Shown here: positions 24,321-33,137 of the stretch, in pieces
How positions within the stretch are numbered: position 1 is the first letter of the stretch
Layout of the letters: every line of letters starts with the position of its first letter
Source of the DNA: Occallatibacter sp.
GTDB taxonomy: Bacteria; Acidobacteriota; Terriglobia; Terriglobales; Acidobacteriaceae
Direction of reading: 5' to 3'
Length of the DNA stretch: 33,137 nt
Assembly (NCBI GenBank): GCA_031296215.1
Contig: JARLGE010000118.1
Span: 1 to 33,137, forward strand
Translations under genes and position numbers: made by a program
Notes under the pieces: model-generated
What the model saw: the letters and a program-made list of their open reading frames with translations, nothing else
What the model was told of the DNA's origin: nothing
Databases searched by the model: none

Positions 24321-24992
24321 CTACAGATGAACGAGGCCGCGGCGCAGCGCTGTAACCACCGCCTGGGTGCGGTCGCTTACGTTGAGACGCATGAGGATGA
24401 CGCTGACATGGCATTTGACCGTGGACTCGGTAATGCCCAGCTCGGTGGCAATCTCCTTGTTGCTCCGCCCGCGGACAATCAGGCCGAGCACTTCGCGCTC
24501 ACGGGCGCTCAAGTCGGAGTTGGGAATGCGCGAGAACAGGGCGCGGGATACGGGCGGAGGCAGGAACTGCCCGCCGGAATGCACGCGGCGCAGCGCATTG
24601 ACCAGGGCCTCATGGGGCATTCCCTTGACGATGTAGCTGCGCGCTCCGGCTTGCAGGGCCTGATGAATGTCCTCATCGCCTTCGTAGGTTGTGAGCACCA
24701 CGAAGCGGGCCTGGCGATGGCGGGCCATGACCGCGCGGATGGCTTCGACGCCGCTCATGCCGGGGAGCCTGAGGTCCATGAGCGTGATGTCGGGAAGATG
24801 CTTTTCGTAGAGTTCGACAGCTTCTTCGCCGCTGCCCGCCTGGGCTACGACGGTCATGTCGGGCGTGGCTTCAATGATGGCCGCGATGCCGAAGCGGGTA
24901 ATAGGATGGTCGTCGATCACAAGGACGCGAATCTTGGTTACGTCCTTCAGTTCTTTCTGCTCGTCCACCAGTACGGTCCTGTTCGGCATCAT
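24321..24992 (-). CDS. NarL/FixJ-family response regulator
   Basis: This is a two-component DNA-binding response regulator. With the ATG at 24992 it has 223 residues. The receiver domain shows the acidic pair DD (27-28), the phosphoacceptor Asp in LMDLRLPG (D73), T101 and K123 (YIVKGMP). A LuxR-type helix-turn-helix follows at about 159-220 (LSAREREVLGLIVRG, then NKEIATELGITESTVKCHV). A TTG at 25007 overlaps the TGA of the GH53 gene and could be the start instead, adding five residues; neither start has a strong ribosome binding site. It is the third gene of the GH35-GH53 unit. The divergent HisKA_3-type kinase at 28894 is the natural partner for this class of regulator. Confidence 0.92.
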   Translation of the reverse strand: MMPNRTVLVDEQKELKDVTKIRVLVIDDHPITRFGIAAIIEATPDMTVVAQAGSGEEAVELYEKHLPDITLMDLRLPGMSGVEAIRAVMARHRQARFVVLTTYEGDEDIHQALQAGARSYIVKGMPHEALVNALRRVHSGGQFLPPPVSRALFSRIPNSDLSAREREVLGLIVRGRSNKEIATELGITESTVKCHVSVILMRLNVSDRTQAVVTALRRGLVHL

Positions 24993-25003
24993 GATCGGCT
25001 CGC

Positions 25004-26107
25004 TCAAGGGGTTGAAGACTCATGGGGGTTGGAGTTTTCGAAGGCGGAGACGACCGGCAGCACATTGCCTTGGTCGTCGAAGAAGCCGCGGCTGCGCAGC
25101 CCGCCTTCCACCGCCGGCTCCCACCAGAAAACTCCCTGGCCCAGGCCATCGGGCAGGGCGCGGACAGCGGCATCGACAGCGCGCAAAAAAGCCTCCTGCC
25201 CGGAGGGAGTTTCCGCGAAGTCGGCGTTCTTCAACGGCATGCGGCCCGGCTTCCAGTTGAATGCTGTCTCGACAACGATGATCGGCCGCCGGTAGCGTTC
25301 GGCAAGCTTGTCCAGATTGGCGCGCAGGGTGGCGATATCGCCGTGCCAGAACGGATAGTAGGAGAGCCCGATCACGTCAAAGGTGACCCTGCGGGCAAGC
25401 AGCTTGTCGAAGAAATCGACGGCTGCTTCGTAGTCGCCGCTGCGTTCGATGTGGATCATGATGCGCGGCTTGGGCCGGCGGCCGCGGCCGGCTTCAACGC
25501 CCTTGACGCCGGCCTTGACCAGATCGGCAAAGTTGTCCCAGTTGGCGGGCAATTTGCCGTCGGGCCAGAGCATGCCGTAAGTAATCTCGTTGCCCACCTG
25601 CACCATCTCCGGCATCGCTCCCTGGCGGGCAAAAGCAGCGACCACATCGCGCGTGTAGGTGAAGACCTGGTCAACAAGCTGAGCGTGATCGAGGCTGGCC
25701 CAGGAGGCGGGGATGGGCTGCTTGCCGGGGTCTGCCCAACTGTCGGAGTAGTGTAGATCGAGCAGCAGATGGAAGCCCATCTTTTTGGCTCTCCGGGCAA
25801 GGGCCAGCGTGTAGCTCAAGTCGTTGGGCAGTTTGTCGGCGCTGGAGGACGGATCGTGAAAGATGCGCAGGCGGACCCAGTTGTAGTGGTGGTCGCGAAG
25901 AATGGCGAGCGCGTCCCTGGGCTGGCCGGCCTCTTTGAAGACCATTCCATCTTGCTCGGCTTTGGCAAGAAACGAGACGTCGGCGCCCACCGCATACGAT
26001 TGCGCCAGCGCGGCGAGGGAGGCACAAGCAGCAAGGGAAAGCAGGCCGGCCAGCTTGATTGAATTGAGCACCGCAATCTCCCTTGCAAGAACTATTATCG
26101 GCTTCAT
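25004..26107 (-). CDS. GH53 arabinogalactan endo-beta-1,4-galactanase
   Basis: GH53 enzymes cut beta-1,4-galactan side chains of pectin. With the ATG at 26107 (GGAG site just upstream) the product has 367 residues and a signal peptide (hydrophobic core about 17-34, cleavage near LAQS), so it acts outside the cytoplasm. Family landmarks are GADVSFLAKAEQDG, WVRLRIFHDP, LLLDLHYSDSWADPGKQPIP, VQVGNEITYGMLWP with the acid/base E173, VIGLSYYPFWHG, and VVETAFNW with nucleophile E280. It starts 68 bp after the GH35 gene and its stop touches the start region of the response regulator, so the three form an operon. Confidence 0.95.
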   Translation of the reverse strand: MKPIIVLAREIAVLNSIKLAGLLSLAACASLAALAQSYAVGADVSFLAKAEQDGMVFKEAGQPRDALAILRDHHYNWVRLRIFHDPSSSADKLPNDLSYTLALARRAKKMGFHLLLDLHYSDSWADPGKQPIPASWASLDHAQLVDQVFTYTRDVVAAFARQGAMPEMVQVGNEITYGMLWPDGKLPANWDNFADLVKAGVKGVEAGRGRRPKPRIMIHIERSGDYEAAVDFFDKLLARRVTFDVIGLSYYPFWHGDIATLRANLDKLAERYRRPIIVVETAFNWKPGRMPLKNADFAETPSGQEAFLRAVDAAVRALPDGLGQGVFWWEPAVEGGLRSRGFFDDQGNVLPVVSAFENSNPHESSTP

Positions 26108-26175
26108 GGCCCGCTCCACCTAGGCTCCCCATTTGAAGAGCGGCCGGGATTCCCGCGAACGCCAGTCCCAGCGCC

Positions 26176-28713
26176 TCATTTTGCGGCAGAGGAGTTGAGA
26201 ATAAGTTGGTACTCAGGCACCAGGGTCAGGCCGTCCAGTCGATCGACCTGGCCCCTGGACGGAAAACCGATCGGCCTGGGCAATTCGATATAGACCGGCG
26301 CGTCCTTGCGCAGCGGCAGAATGCTCAACTCGAAGGTGTTGGCGGACTGCGGACGCAGGAAGCGGCTCAGCCCCACAAGCCACGGATGTCCCGTATAAAA
26401 GTCGTCGTCCAGCAGCTTGTGGCCCGCGCTCAAACGCGCCACATCGCCCTGGTAGTTGACTTCGACGAACAGTTCGCTTAGATCGTCCATGCTGTCGGGC
26501 GGCAGAGTAAGCGACCACCGGGCGGCTTGCGAGAACACGGCTTCCGTGGGCGCCTGCGCCACCCCGTGCGGGCGCCAGGCTTGAGCCGGCCCAAGTTCGA
26601 CGGGCGGCGCAGTTCCCGCGGCCTGCGTCTGGAGGTATTTCAGATCGAGGTTGCGTGGGCGGGCCTGCGCTGTAAAGCTCGCAGCGCCAGGCGAGGCAGC
26701 GGTCTCGGTCAAGGGCAGGCTCGAGGCGGGCGCGGTAGCCGGTGGAGGGGTGATCGTGAACGTGAATTGCGGCGTGCCGCGCGACTGCAGCCAGATGCGG
26801 CCGGGCGCGGCGTCGGTATCGGCAAAAAAGTCCTGTGCGGTGATCAACAGACGATCGGCGCCGCCGATCTTCACCTTCCAGGCGTCTTCGGCTTCCTCGG
26901 CCGTCAGCACCACGATGCGAACGCTCTCCCCTGCAGTGGAGACAAGATCGATGGCCGACTCGACGCCGGGCTTGAGCCCACCGATCGAGACGGCGCCAGA
27001 ATCGTTGGTTGTTTCCCCGCTCGACGCGTGCACGGTGCGGACGCCGGCCCGGTCGAAGACAAACTCGGGCGCGATGCCGCGCACCGCCGTGAAGTAGAGC
27101 GTATCCGAGCCGGCGTTGCGGAGGCGCGTAAACAACTGCGCAGTGCTGTAGCGGAGGTTGATGCCGTCGACGCGCAGATTGAAGGGCCAGATGAAATAGG
27201 CGCCGGATGGAATGTCCACGGGTCGGCGCGGAACCATGAGGGTACCGCCGGGAAGCTGAATCTCGAACTGGGCCGCCGGCCGCGAGGGCAGGGCGTAGCC
27301 GCGCACGTAGTTGTTCATGAAGATAAATCCGGAATCCCCTTTGGAGCGCACCGAAGCGCGCGGTGCGGTGAAGTCGTCGGGGGCTTGCGGCAACGCATCC
27401 GGCGCGTGCACCACCATGGGTGCCAGGTCGGCTCCGAAATCGTTGAGAAAGTACTGGAAGACTTTCATCTTGCGAAAGGAGGCGCGCTCTTCGCCGAACT
27501 CGCTGAGCGGCGCCTGAAAGTCATAGGACTTGACCGGCACATCGTTGGGATAGCCGGTGGCCTGCGACTCCTGCAAGGTGGTCAGCGTGCCGTCGGGGTT
27601 TTCGCCGCCGTGAAACATGTAAGTGCCGTAGAGATTGACGCCCGAGCCGAGCATCACCGGGAACATGGCCGCAATGTCGTCCGGCTCGATCACTGGCCGG
27701 CGATGGTAGGTGACCTCGTTGCCGCCGCCGAGTTCAGTGGTGAAGAAGGGCCTTGTGGCCGCCGCGGATAACTGCGCGGCGGAGGCCTTGAGGTTGGCCG
27801 CCACGCAATTCCCGAAGCGGAATGCGTAGACCTCCTCAGCAGGTAGCTTATTCAGCGAGCCGTCCCAGGGCGCATCCGGATAACCGCCGTAGAAGGGAAG
27901 CACCGCACCCTCCGGAACCGCGGCATTGTCCCAGCCGGTCTCCGCATAGAGCGGAACATCGAGCCCGCTCTCGATAGCCATCTTCTTCAGCGTCAGGATG
28001 TGCTCTTCGCCCGCGCCGGGGCCGCGCAGTGCGTACTCGTTTTCAAGTTGGATGCCAACCACGGGCCCGCCATCCTTCCACAATAGGCCCTTGAGCTGCT
28101 CGCCGACTTGCGAAAACCATGCGCGGACTTCCGTGAGATAAACCGGATCGTTGACGCGCGTCGGGCCCGCCTTCAACACCCAGTCGGGAAAGCCGCCGTT
28201 CCTCACTTCGCCGTGAGCCCAGGGACCGATGCGCGCCAGAACGTACATGCCATGCCGGCCGCAAAGCTGCGCAAATGCGCGCAGATCGCGCTCGTCCTTC
28301 CAGTCGAACTGGCCCTCGATCTCCTCGTGATGAATCCAGAACACGTAAGTGGCCACGATGTTGACTCCGCCGGCCTTCATCTTGAGAATCTCTTCTTCCC
28401 ATTGCGACCGGGGATAACGCGAGAAGTGGAACTCGCCCATCACCGGGAGCCAGGGCTTTCCGTCCAGCGTGAGATAGCGGCTGTTGACGCCCAGAACGCT
28501 GCCCGAGGGCGAGGTTGCGGAGCCAAAGTCGTAGTGCGCCGGAGCCGGATCGGCGAAAGGCTGGCTGGCGTCGATGCGAATCCTGGTTGCGCTTTGCGCG
28601 TGGCTCGGGAGGGCGGCAAAGAGGGCAAGCGGCAGAACGGCGCGGCCAACCACGCGCGCCCATCCGCCGCAAGGCCATGAATCATTGATCATCGATTGTC
28701 GGGAGGGGGGCAT
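26176..28713 (-). CDS. GH35 family beta-galactosidase, secreted
   Basis: GH35 enzymes remove terminal beta-galactose from oligo- and polysaccharides. The ATG at 28713 has a GGAG 9 bases upstream, giving 845 residues with a signal peptide (hydrophobic core about 21-35, cleavage near SHAQS). The catalytic barrel spans about 75-390. It contains FHFSRYPRSQWEEEILKMKA, the acid/base E226 in GIQLENEY, and the nucleophile E327 in FFTTELGG. The C-terminal half is beta-rich and probably holds jelly-roll domains. A longer frame to 28800 lacks a ribosome binding site. It is the first gene of the GH35-GH53-regulator unit. Together with GH53 it would convert galactan to galactose. Confidence 0.93.
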   Translation of the reverse strand: MPPSRQSMINDSWPCGGWARVVGRAVLPLALFAALPSHAQSATRIRIDASQPFADPAPAHYDFGSATSPSGSVLGVNSRYLTLDGKPWLPVMGEFHFSRYPRSQWEEEILKMKAGGVNIVATYVFWIHHEEIEGQFDWKDERDLRAFAQLCGRHGMYVLARIGPWAHGEVRNGGFPDWVLKAGPTRVNDPVYLTEVRAWFSQVGEQLKGLLWKDGGPVVGIQLENEYALRGPGAGEEHILTLKKMAIESGLDVPLYAETGWDNAAVPEGAVLPFYGGYPDAPWDGSLNKLPAEEVYAFRFGNCVAANLKASAAQLSAAATRPFFTTELGGGNEVTYHRRPVIEPDDIAAMFPVMLGSGVNLYGTYMFHGGENPDGTLTTLQESQATGYPNDVPVKSYDFQAPLSEFGEERASFRKMKVFQYFLNDFGADLAPMVVHAPDALPQAPDDFTAPRASVRSKGDSGFIFMNNYVRGYALPSRPAAQFEIQLPGGTLMVPRRPVDIPSGAYFIWPFNLRVDGINLRYSTAQLFTRLRNAGSDTLYFTAVRGIAPEFVFDRAGVRTVHASSGETTNDSGAVSIGGLKPGVESAIDLVSTAGESVRIVVLTAEEAEDAWKVKIGGADRLLITAQDFFADTDAAPGRIWLQSRGTPQFTFTITPPPATAPASSLPLTETAASPGAASFTAQARPRNLDLKYLQTQAAGTAPPVELGPAQAWRPHGVAQAPTEAVFSQAARWSLTLPPDSMDDLSELFVEVNYQGDVARLSAGHKLLDDDFYTGHPWLVGLSRFLRPQSANTFELSILPLRKDAPVYIELPRPIGFPSRGQVDRLDGLTLVPEYQLILNSSAAK

Positions 28714-28877
28714 GATCACAAACTCCGTGCGAGCTGCTTCTTTCTCATGCGTGGCTTTTTGAGAGCAGCCAGGGAGAAAGATCACTTTACTCTCTTGCAT
28801 GTACTTCCAAATCCGTCGAAAGTCGGACTAGCGCGAATTTCCGGCCGTATGTGAATCGGATGGTCTCAAGTTCACGA

Positions 28878-28883
28878 TATACT
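28878..28883 (+). promoter_or_regulatory. -10-like element just before the sensor kinase gene
   Basis: TATACT matches the -10 consensus at 5 of 6 positions, but no good -35 lies 17 bases upstream. The start codon at 28894 is only 10 bases after it, so transcription from this site would give an almost leaderless message. No Shine-Dalgarno sequence is visible between them. Confidence 0.35.
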
Positions 28884-28893
28884 GGGCGCCGCG

Positions 28894-31815
28894 ATGCAAA
28901 CACTCCGCACACTTGGCGTCTGGCTGCTGGTTTGCACGCTTGGTTGCGCCGGCTTGATGGCCGACGGGCTTGAGGGGTACACGCGCCACCTGTGGCAGGC
29001 GCCGGACGGATTGCCCGAGCAGACGGTTCAGGCCTTCGCGCAGACCCCCGATGGCTACCTGTGGATCGGGACAACGGGGGGATTGCTGCGCTTTGACGGC
29101 GTGCGCTTCACCGTCTTCGACCGCCAGAACACGCCCGATCTCCATGAGAACAGCGTGTTCTGCCTGATGGTGGCGCGCGACGGAACGATGTGGATCGGCA
29201 CCGAGGGCGGCGGAATCGTCAGCTACTCGGCGGGTGAGTTCCGCACCTGGGCGGGGCTGGACGGCCGGAACAACGACTTTGTGCGCGTGATGGTCCAGGA
29301 CCCGGACGGCGCCGTGTGGGCCGGCACGGACCGCGGATTGCTGCGCCTCACTGGCAACCGCTTTGTCGAGATCGATGGAACCGCGTCCATTCCCCCCATT
29401 TCCGTTCATTCCATTTTTCGCGACCGCGCCGGCCACCTGTGGGTGGGCGGGTGGAGGTTGATGCGCATCGACGGCGACACCGGCTCTCTCTATTCGCTCG
29501 GCGAGGAAGCCAGCCAGAACCAGGTCAAGTCCATCCTGCAAACCAGCGATGGGACGCTGTGGGTGGGCACCGTCACCGGCCTCAACCGCATGCTCCCTGG
29601 GCAGGACCGCTTCCAGCGCGTGGCCGGAATCACCAGCACCGTGCGCGTGCTGCGGCAGACGCCCGACGGGGTGCTCTGGATCGGAACCATCGGGCAGGGC
29701 GTGTTCACCTTCGACCACGGCAAGTTCATCCAGTCCACCGCGCCCGCCGAACTGCCCAGCAACACCGTCTTGAATTTCTTTGAGGACGTTGAAAAGAACT
29801 TCTGGATTGGCACCCAGACCGGCATGATGCGCCTGACCCGCACCCAGGTGACCGTCGTCCCGCTTCCCCGCGCCAACGACTCTGACTTCGAGACCATCTA
29901 CGGCGACCGGGACGGCAGCTTCTGGATCGGCTCCACGCGGCTGTTTCACATGAAAGACGGCGCATTGACCGAAAAGGTGCTGCCGGGCATGGGCGGCATC
30001 CATGTGCGCAATATCTTCCGCGACCTCTCTGGAGCGCTGTGGGCGGGCACCGATGGAGACGGCATCTATCGCATCGCCGGCGGAAGCACAACACGCCGGA
30101 CCGATCTGTCGAACAACTTCATCCGCGCCATTGCCCAGGACAGCGACCGAAGCATGTGGATCGCCACCGACGGAGGGCTCAACCACCTGGTCGGCGAGGG
30201 TGAGCATCCGCGCATCGTCGTCTATGGGGAGAAGGACGGGCTGGCGCAATTGAGCACCCGCTCGCTGCTTGAAGACAAACGCGGCGATCTGTGGATTGGC
30301 ACCGACCGCGGCCTTAGTCACATGCATGGCGGGGCCTTCGTCCAGGACGCGGTCACCGCGGCTCTGGCGCAAATGAAGGTCTGGGCCATCCACGAAGACT
30401 CCGACGGCGGCCTCTGGTTCGGCACGCGCAACAACGGATTGTTCCGCCTGCGCGACGGACGCATCGCGCACTTCACCGAAGAGGACGGGCTGGCTGGCAA
30501 CGCCATCTACGAAATCCTCGAGGACGGCGGGGGACACTTGTGGATGAGCGGACCCAACGGGATTTCGCTGCTGAACCGCCATGAAATCGACGACCAGGCG
30601 AAGCTGCCCGTGCGCCATTTTGCGTTGACCTTCTATCCCATCTCGGAAATGGCCGCCAACACCGAGATCTACGGCGGCACCTCGCCCGCAGGGTCCATCA
30701 CCGCCCAGGGCGATGTCTGGTTTCCAAGCAATCGCGGGCCGATTCATATTCTTCCCTTGCAGCGCCCCTCGCTTCCGCCGCCGCCGCTCGGCATCGACGC
30801 CGTGTTCGCGGATGGCCGGCCGGTCTCGATGGCGCAGCCGATCGTGTTGCAACCGGGAAACAGCCGCCTGGAATTCGCCTTCACGCCCATCCAGCTTCGC
30901 TCCCAGGCCGGGTTGCGCTTTCGCTACATGCTGGATGGCTTTGACCGCGACTGGAGCGCGGCCACCGTGGCGCGCACCGCCGACTACACCAACCTGCCTT
31001 CGGGCCCTTACCGCTTTCGCGTGCGGACCTTTGAAGTCGGCGACCCTAGCGCGGTGAGCGAGGCCTCTATCGAGATTGTCCAGCGGCCCTTCTTTTATCG
31101 CACCTGGTGGTTCATCGCCGCGTGCCTGATGCTGGCCGCGTTGCTCATCCTGGGGGCGTACCAATACCGCCTGCGCCAGGTGCGAACCCGCTTCGAAGCC
31201 GTTCTGGGGGAGCGCGGCCGGCTCGCCCGCGAGATGCACGACACCGTGATTCAGGGATGCACCGGCGTATCCGCCCTGCTTGAGGCCATCTCCATGGAGT
31301 TCCCCGTCGACAGCGGGGGCGACGGCCTGATGGACTTTGCCCGCATGCAACTGCGCACCACCATCGATGAAGCGCGCGATGCCGTGTGGAACCTTCGCCA
31401 ACCCGACAACGACACCAATGAACTGGCCCAGAGGCTGGAAAGCATGGCCGGAAAGGCGAGCGCGGAGTTCAATGTTCCTGTGCTCTGCACCGTCACTGGC
31501 AACCCCGTTGAAGTGAGCCATCCCCTGGTTCACGATCTGTTGATGGTGGCGCGCGAGGCGGTCTACAACGCCGCGCTGCATGGCAGCCCCACGCAAGTAA
31601 AGGTCGCCCTGGCATGCAGCCGCCGCGAATTGATCCTGTCTGTTGTGGACGACGGTTGCGGCTTCGATGTGCGCGCGCTGGAGAGCCAGAACGGCCGTCA
31701 CTTTGGACTCAAGGGCATGAAGGAAAGAATCGAGCGGTCGGGAGGAACGTTCCGCCTGAGCAGCGCGCCCGGCAAGGGCGCAGCCATCGAAGCCCGCGTG
31801 CCGCTGCATCAATGA
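28894..31815 (+). CDS. Propeller-type sensor histidine kinase (Reg_prop/Y_Y_Y, HisKA_3)
   Basis: This 973-residue membrane sensor has a signal peptide (1-23), and a periplasmic domain of repeated two-component propeller blades, seen as recurring motifs such as DGYLWIGTTGGLLRFDG, DGTMWIGTEGG and GDLWIGTDRGLSH. A Y_Y_Y-type beta domain (FRYMLDGFDRDWSAA) follows, then one membrane helix (about 738-756). The cytoplasmic part has the HisKA_3 H-box REMHDTVIQG (phosphoacceptor H782), an N-box REAVYNAALHG (N892), and ATP-binding glycines DDGCGF and GLKGM. There is no receiver or HTH domain, so it is not a hybrid kinase and needs a partner. It is divergent from the GH35 operon, which carries a NarL regulator. 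The ligand, perhaps a galacto-oligosaccharide, is inferred. Confidence 0.94.
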   Translation: MQTLRTLGVWLLVCTLGCAGLMADGLEGYTRHLWQAPDGLPEQTVQAFAQTPDGYLWIGTTGGLLRFDGVRFTVFDRQNTPDLHENSVFCLMVARDGTMWIGTEGGGIVSYSAGEFRTWAGLDGRNNDFVRVMVQDPDGAVWAGTDRGLLRLTGNRFVEIDGTASIPPISVHSIFRDRAGHLWVGGWRLMRIDGDTGSLYSLGEEASQNQVKSILQTSDGTLWVGTVTGLNRMLPGQDRFQRVAGITSTVRVLRQTPDGVLWIGTIGQGVFTFDHGKFIQSTAPAELPSNTVLNFFEDVEKNFWIGTQTGMMRLTRTQVTVVPLPRANDSDFETIYGDRDGSFWIGSTRLFHMKDGALTEKVLPGMGGIHVRNIFRDLSGALWAGTDGDGIYRIAGGSTTRRTDLSNNFIRAIAQDSDRSMWIATDGGLNHLVGEGEHPRIVVYGEKDGLAQLSTRSLLEDKRGDLWIGTDRGLSHMHGGAFVQDAVTAALAQMKVWAIHEDSDGGLWFGTRNNGLFRLRDGRIAHFTEEDGLAGNAIYEILEDGGGHLWMSGPNGISLLNRHEIDDQAKLPVRHFALTFYPISEMAANTEIYGGTSPAGSITAQGDVWFPSNRGPIHILPLQRPSLPPPPLGIDAVFADGRPVSMAQPIVLQPGNSRLEFAFTPIQLRSQAGLRFRYMLDGFDRDWSAATVARTADYTNLPSGPYRFRVRTFEVGDPSAVSEASIEIVQRPFFYRTWWFIAACLMLAALLILGAYQYRLRQVRTRFEAVLGERGRLAREMHDTVIQGCTGVSALLEAISMEFPVDSGGDGLMDFARMQLRTTIDEARDAVWNLRQPDNDTNELAQRLESMAGKASAEFNVPVLCTVTGNPVEVSHPLVHDLLMVAREAVYNAALHGSPTQVKVALACSRRELILSVVDDGCGFDVRALESQNGRHFGLKGMKERIERSGGTFRLSSAPGKGAAIEARVPLHQ

Positions 31816-33137
31816 GGGCGCGGCGCTGACAGGCCTTGGTGCGGCCCTTGCTGGTTAACCTTGGCCGGATGCGTGCCGGTGGCCGTCCTTCCTCCATGGA
31901 ACGGCTTACGCTGCGCATAGAGCGACTGCCGCCAGCGAACATCCGCCGCGAGTTGCCGGTTTCCTTGCCCCTCGGCCAATTCCAGCGCGCGCGCTGCGGT
32001 GGCCGAGGCGCGCGGGAACTGCCCGTCTTCGGCATAGGCGGCGGCCAGCGTGTCCAGCAACTCGGCATTCTCCGGCGCAGCGTCCCTGGCGCTTTCCGCC
32101 AGCCGCACCGCCTCCGCGCCGTTCCTCACCAATGCATCCGGCGCGGTGGCCAGCAGCCAGGCAACGCCGAGAGTTGCGCTGGTGCGCGTGGAATCGATCC
32201 CATGCGCCTTGCGCCAGTGCGCCAGCGCTTCAGATTCGTTGCCAACAGCTTCGTATGCGCTGCCCAGGGCCTCCTCGCACGATTCGAAGTGCGGCCTGAT
32301 CCCGATGGCGGCGTTCAGCTCCGCCAATGCCTCCTGCACGCGGCCTTTGTCGAGCAGGAATCTACCCAGGATGAAGTGGGTCTCGCTGGAGAGCGGGTTG
32401 ATGCGGATGGAGCGGCGCAAGTGTTCGAAGCCTTCGTCTGTCTCGCCATGCACGTAAAGAGAAATGCCCAGGCCGTTTTGCACCTTCGCGTTCTCCGCCT
32501 CCATCGCCACGGCTTTCTTCCAGATCTCCAGGGCCTGGTCGTTCTCTCCTTTCTCCTCCAACTGCATGGCTTCGTCGATGAGCTTGTAGAGGTTGACGGC
32601 GGGAACCTGGATGTCTTCGATGCCGTCGCCGGCCGTGTTCACAAACTCGGGCAGGTTCACGGCGCGGTTGGCCGCGGTGGCGTTGTCGATGAGAACGGCC
32701 GGGCTGGAGTTGCCCTGTTCGTCGAGATGGGTCAGGTACATCTGCGTATAGGGCGACCGGGATTTGGATGAAAACACCAGCCAGCGTCCGTTGGGCGAGA
32801 AGCTGTGCCAGGAATTCATCAGAGAAGTATTGGCGCGCAGACGCCGCGCCTCGCCGCCCGCTAAGGGAACGATATAAAGCTGGCTGTCGGGGCGCATGAG
32901 CTGTCCGTTGCGGCACTGCACAAACACAATCCAGCGCCCATCCGGCGAGACCTTGGGAAAGTTGTTGCTCATGCCGTTGTTGGAAGCCCCGGCAATGGGC
33001 TCAGCCACGCCGCCCTTGCCGTCGTTGAAGGGAACACGATAGAGGTCGTACTGAATCTGCGTCTCGTTGGGATCGTTGGCGTGCAGCGCCTTCGGCTCGC
33101 CCGGCGGATAAGGATCCTTTGCTTCGGCCCGCGCAAA
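31809..33137 (-). CDS. PD40 beta-propeller/TPR protein, N-terminus missing
   Basis: The frame is open to the right edge, so the start codon and signal sequence lie outside; 442 residues are visible. A GTG at 33008 is only an internal Val codon. The first part contains WD40-like PD40 repeats (FPKVSPDGRWIVFVQ, HSFSPNGRWLVFSS), as in TolB-type propellers. After about residue 190 come tetratricopeptide repeats (GENDQALEIWKKAVAMEAEN, GETDEGFEHLRRSIRINPLS, GRVQEALAELNAAIGIRPHF, then GQFPRASATAARALELAEGQ). Both domains mediate protein contacts. The function is unknown. Its stop overlaps the convergent sensor kinase gene by 7 bp. Confidence 0.85.
   Translation of the reverse strand, partial: FARAEAKDPYPPGEPKALHANDPNETQIQYDLYRVPFNDGKGGVAEPIAGASNNGMSNNFPKVSPDGRWIVFVQCRNGQLMRPDSQLYIVPLAGGEARRLRANTSLMNSWHSFSPNGRWLVFSSKSRSPYTQMYLTHLDEQGNSSPAVLIDNATAANRAVNLPEFVNTAGDGIEDIQVPAVNLYKLIDEAMQLEEKGENDQALEIWKKAVAMEAENAKVQNGLGISLYVHGETDEGFEHLRRSIRINPLSSETHFILGRFLLDKGRVQEALAELNAAIGIRPHFESCEEALGSAYEAVGNESEALAHWRKAHGIDSTRTSATLGVAWLLATAPDALVRNGAEAVRLAESARDAAPENAELLDTLAAAYAEDGQFPRASATAARALELAEGQGNRQLAADVRWRQSLYAQRKPFHGGRTATGTHPAKVNQQGPHQGLSAPRPH

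Noticed and set aside
28828-31812. A 994-residue open frame on the minus strand, fully antisense to the sensor kinase
   Set aside because: It has no family-like sequence, while the plus strand encodes a complete propeller kinase. Long antisense frames are expected in GC-rich genes.

Overview
The window looks like a chromosomal segment from a soil-type Acidobacteriota bacterium (Terriglobia-like). That placement is inferred from the high GC, the long propeller-type sensor kinase without a receiver domain, the PD40/TPR protein at the right edge, the glycoside hydrolases and the form of the type VI secretion genes. No rRNA or other taxonomic marker is present.

Region 1 (1-14068, all minus strand) is a type VI secretion system (T6SS) operon. 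In transcription order it reads tssB, tssC (sheath), hcp (tube), tagJ/impE, tssA, tssE, tssF, tssG (baseplate), clpV/tssH (sheath disassembly ATPase), a probable M15-type peptidoglycan peptidase effector, an overlapping secreted protein that is probably its immunity partner, and vgrG, cut by the left edge. Most junctions overlap or lie within about 30 bp. A good sigma70-like promoter and a palindrome lie upstream of tssB.

Region 2 (14069-18125) sits between the two T6SS halves. It holds a class I methyltransferase, a 93-aa protein of unknown function with an inverted repeat over its promoter, and a Pro/Ala-rich tail-anchored protein carrying repeated GEFTR-F and SATG-F motifs.

Region 3 (18126-23652) holds the T6SS membrane complex genes tssL and tssM on the plus strand. 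Converging on them are a PP2C phosphatase and a DUF4280 PAAR-like spike-tip protein. The genes for tssJ, tssK, an FHA protein and a PpkA kinase are not in the window.

Region 4 (23653-24320) has no convincing gene but contains a tRNA-3'-end-like fragment that could be an old attachment site.

Region 5 (24321-31815) is a small galactan-utilisation locus. A GH35 beta-galactosidase, a GH53 endo-beta-1,4-galactanase and a NarL-type response regulator lie on the minus strand, and a propeller sensor histidine kinase is divergent. A plausible reading is that the kinase senses a galactan product and the regulator controls the enzymes.

Region 6 (31809-33137) is the 3' part of a PD40/TPR protein that runs off the right edge.

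The strongest candidates for undescribed biology are the effector/immunity pair at 1405-2612 and the motif-repeat tail-anchored protein at 16480-17820.
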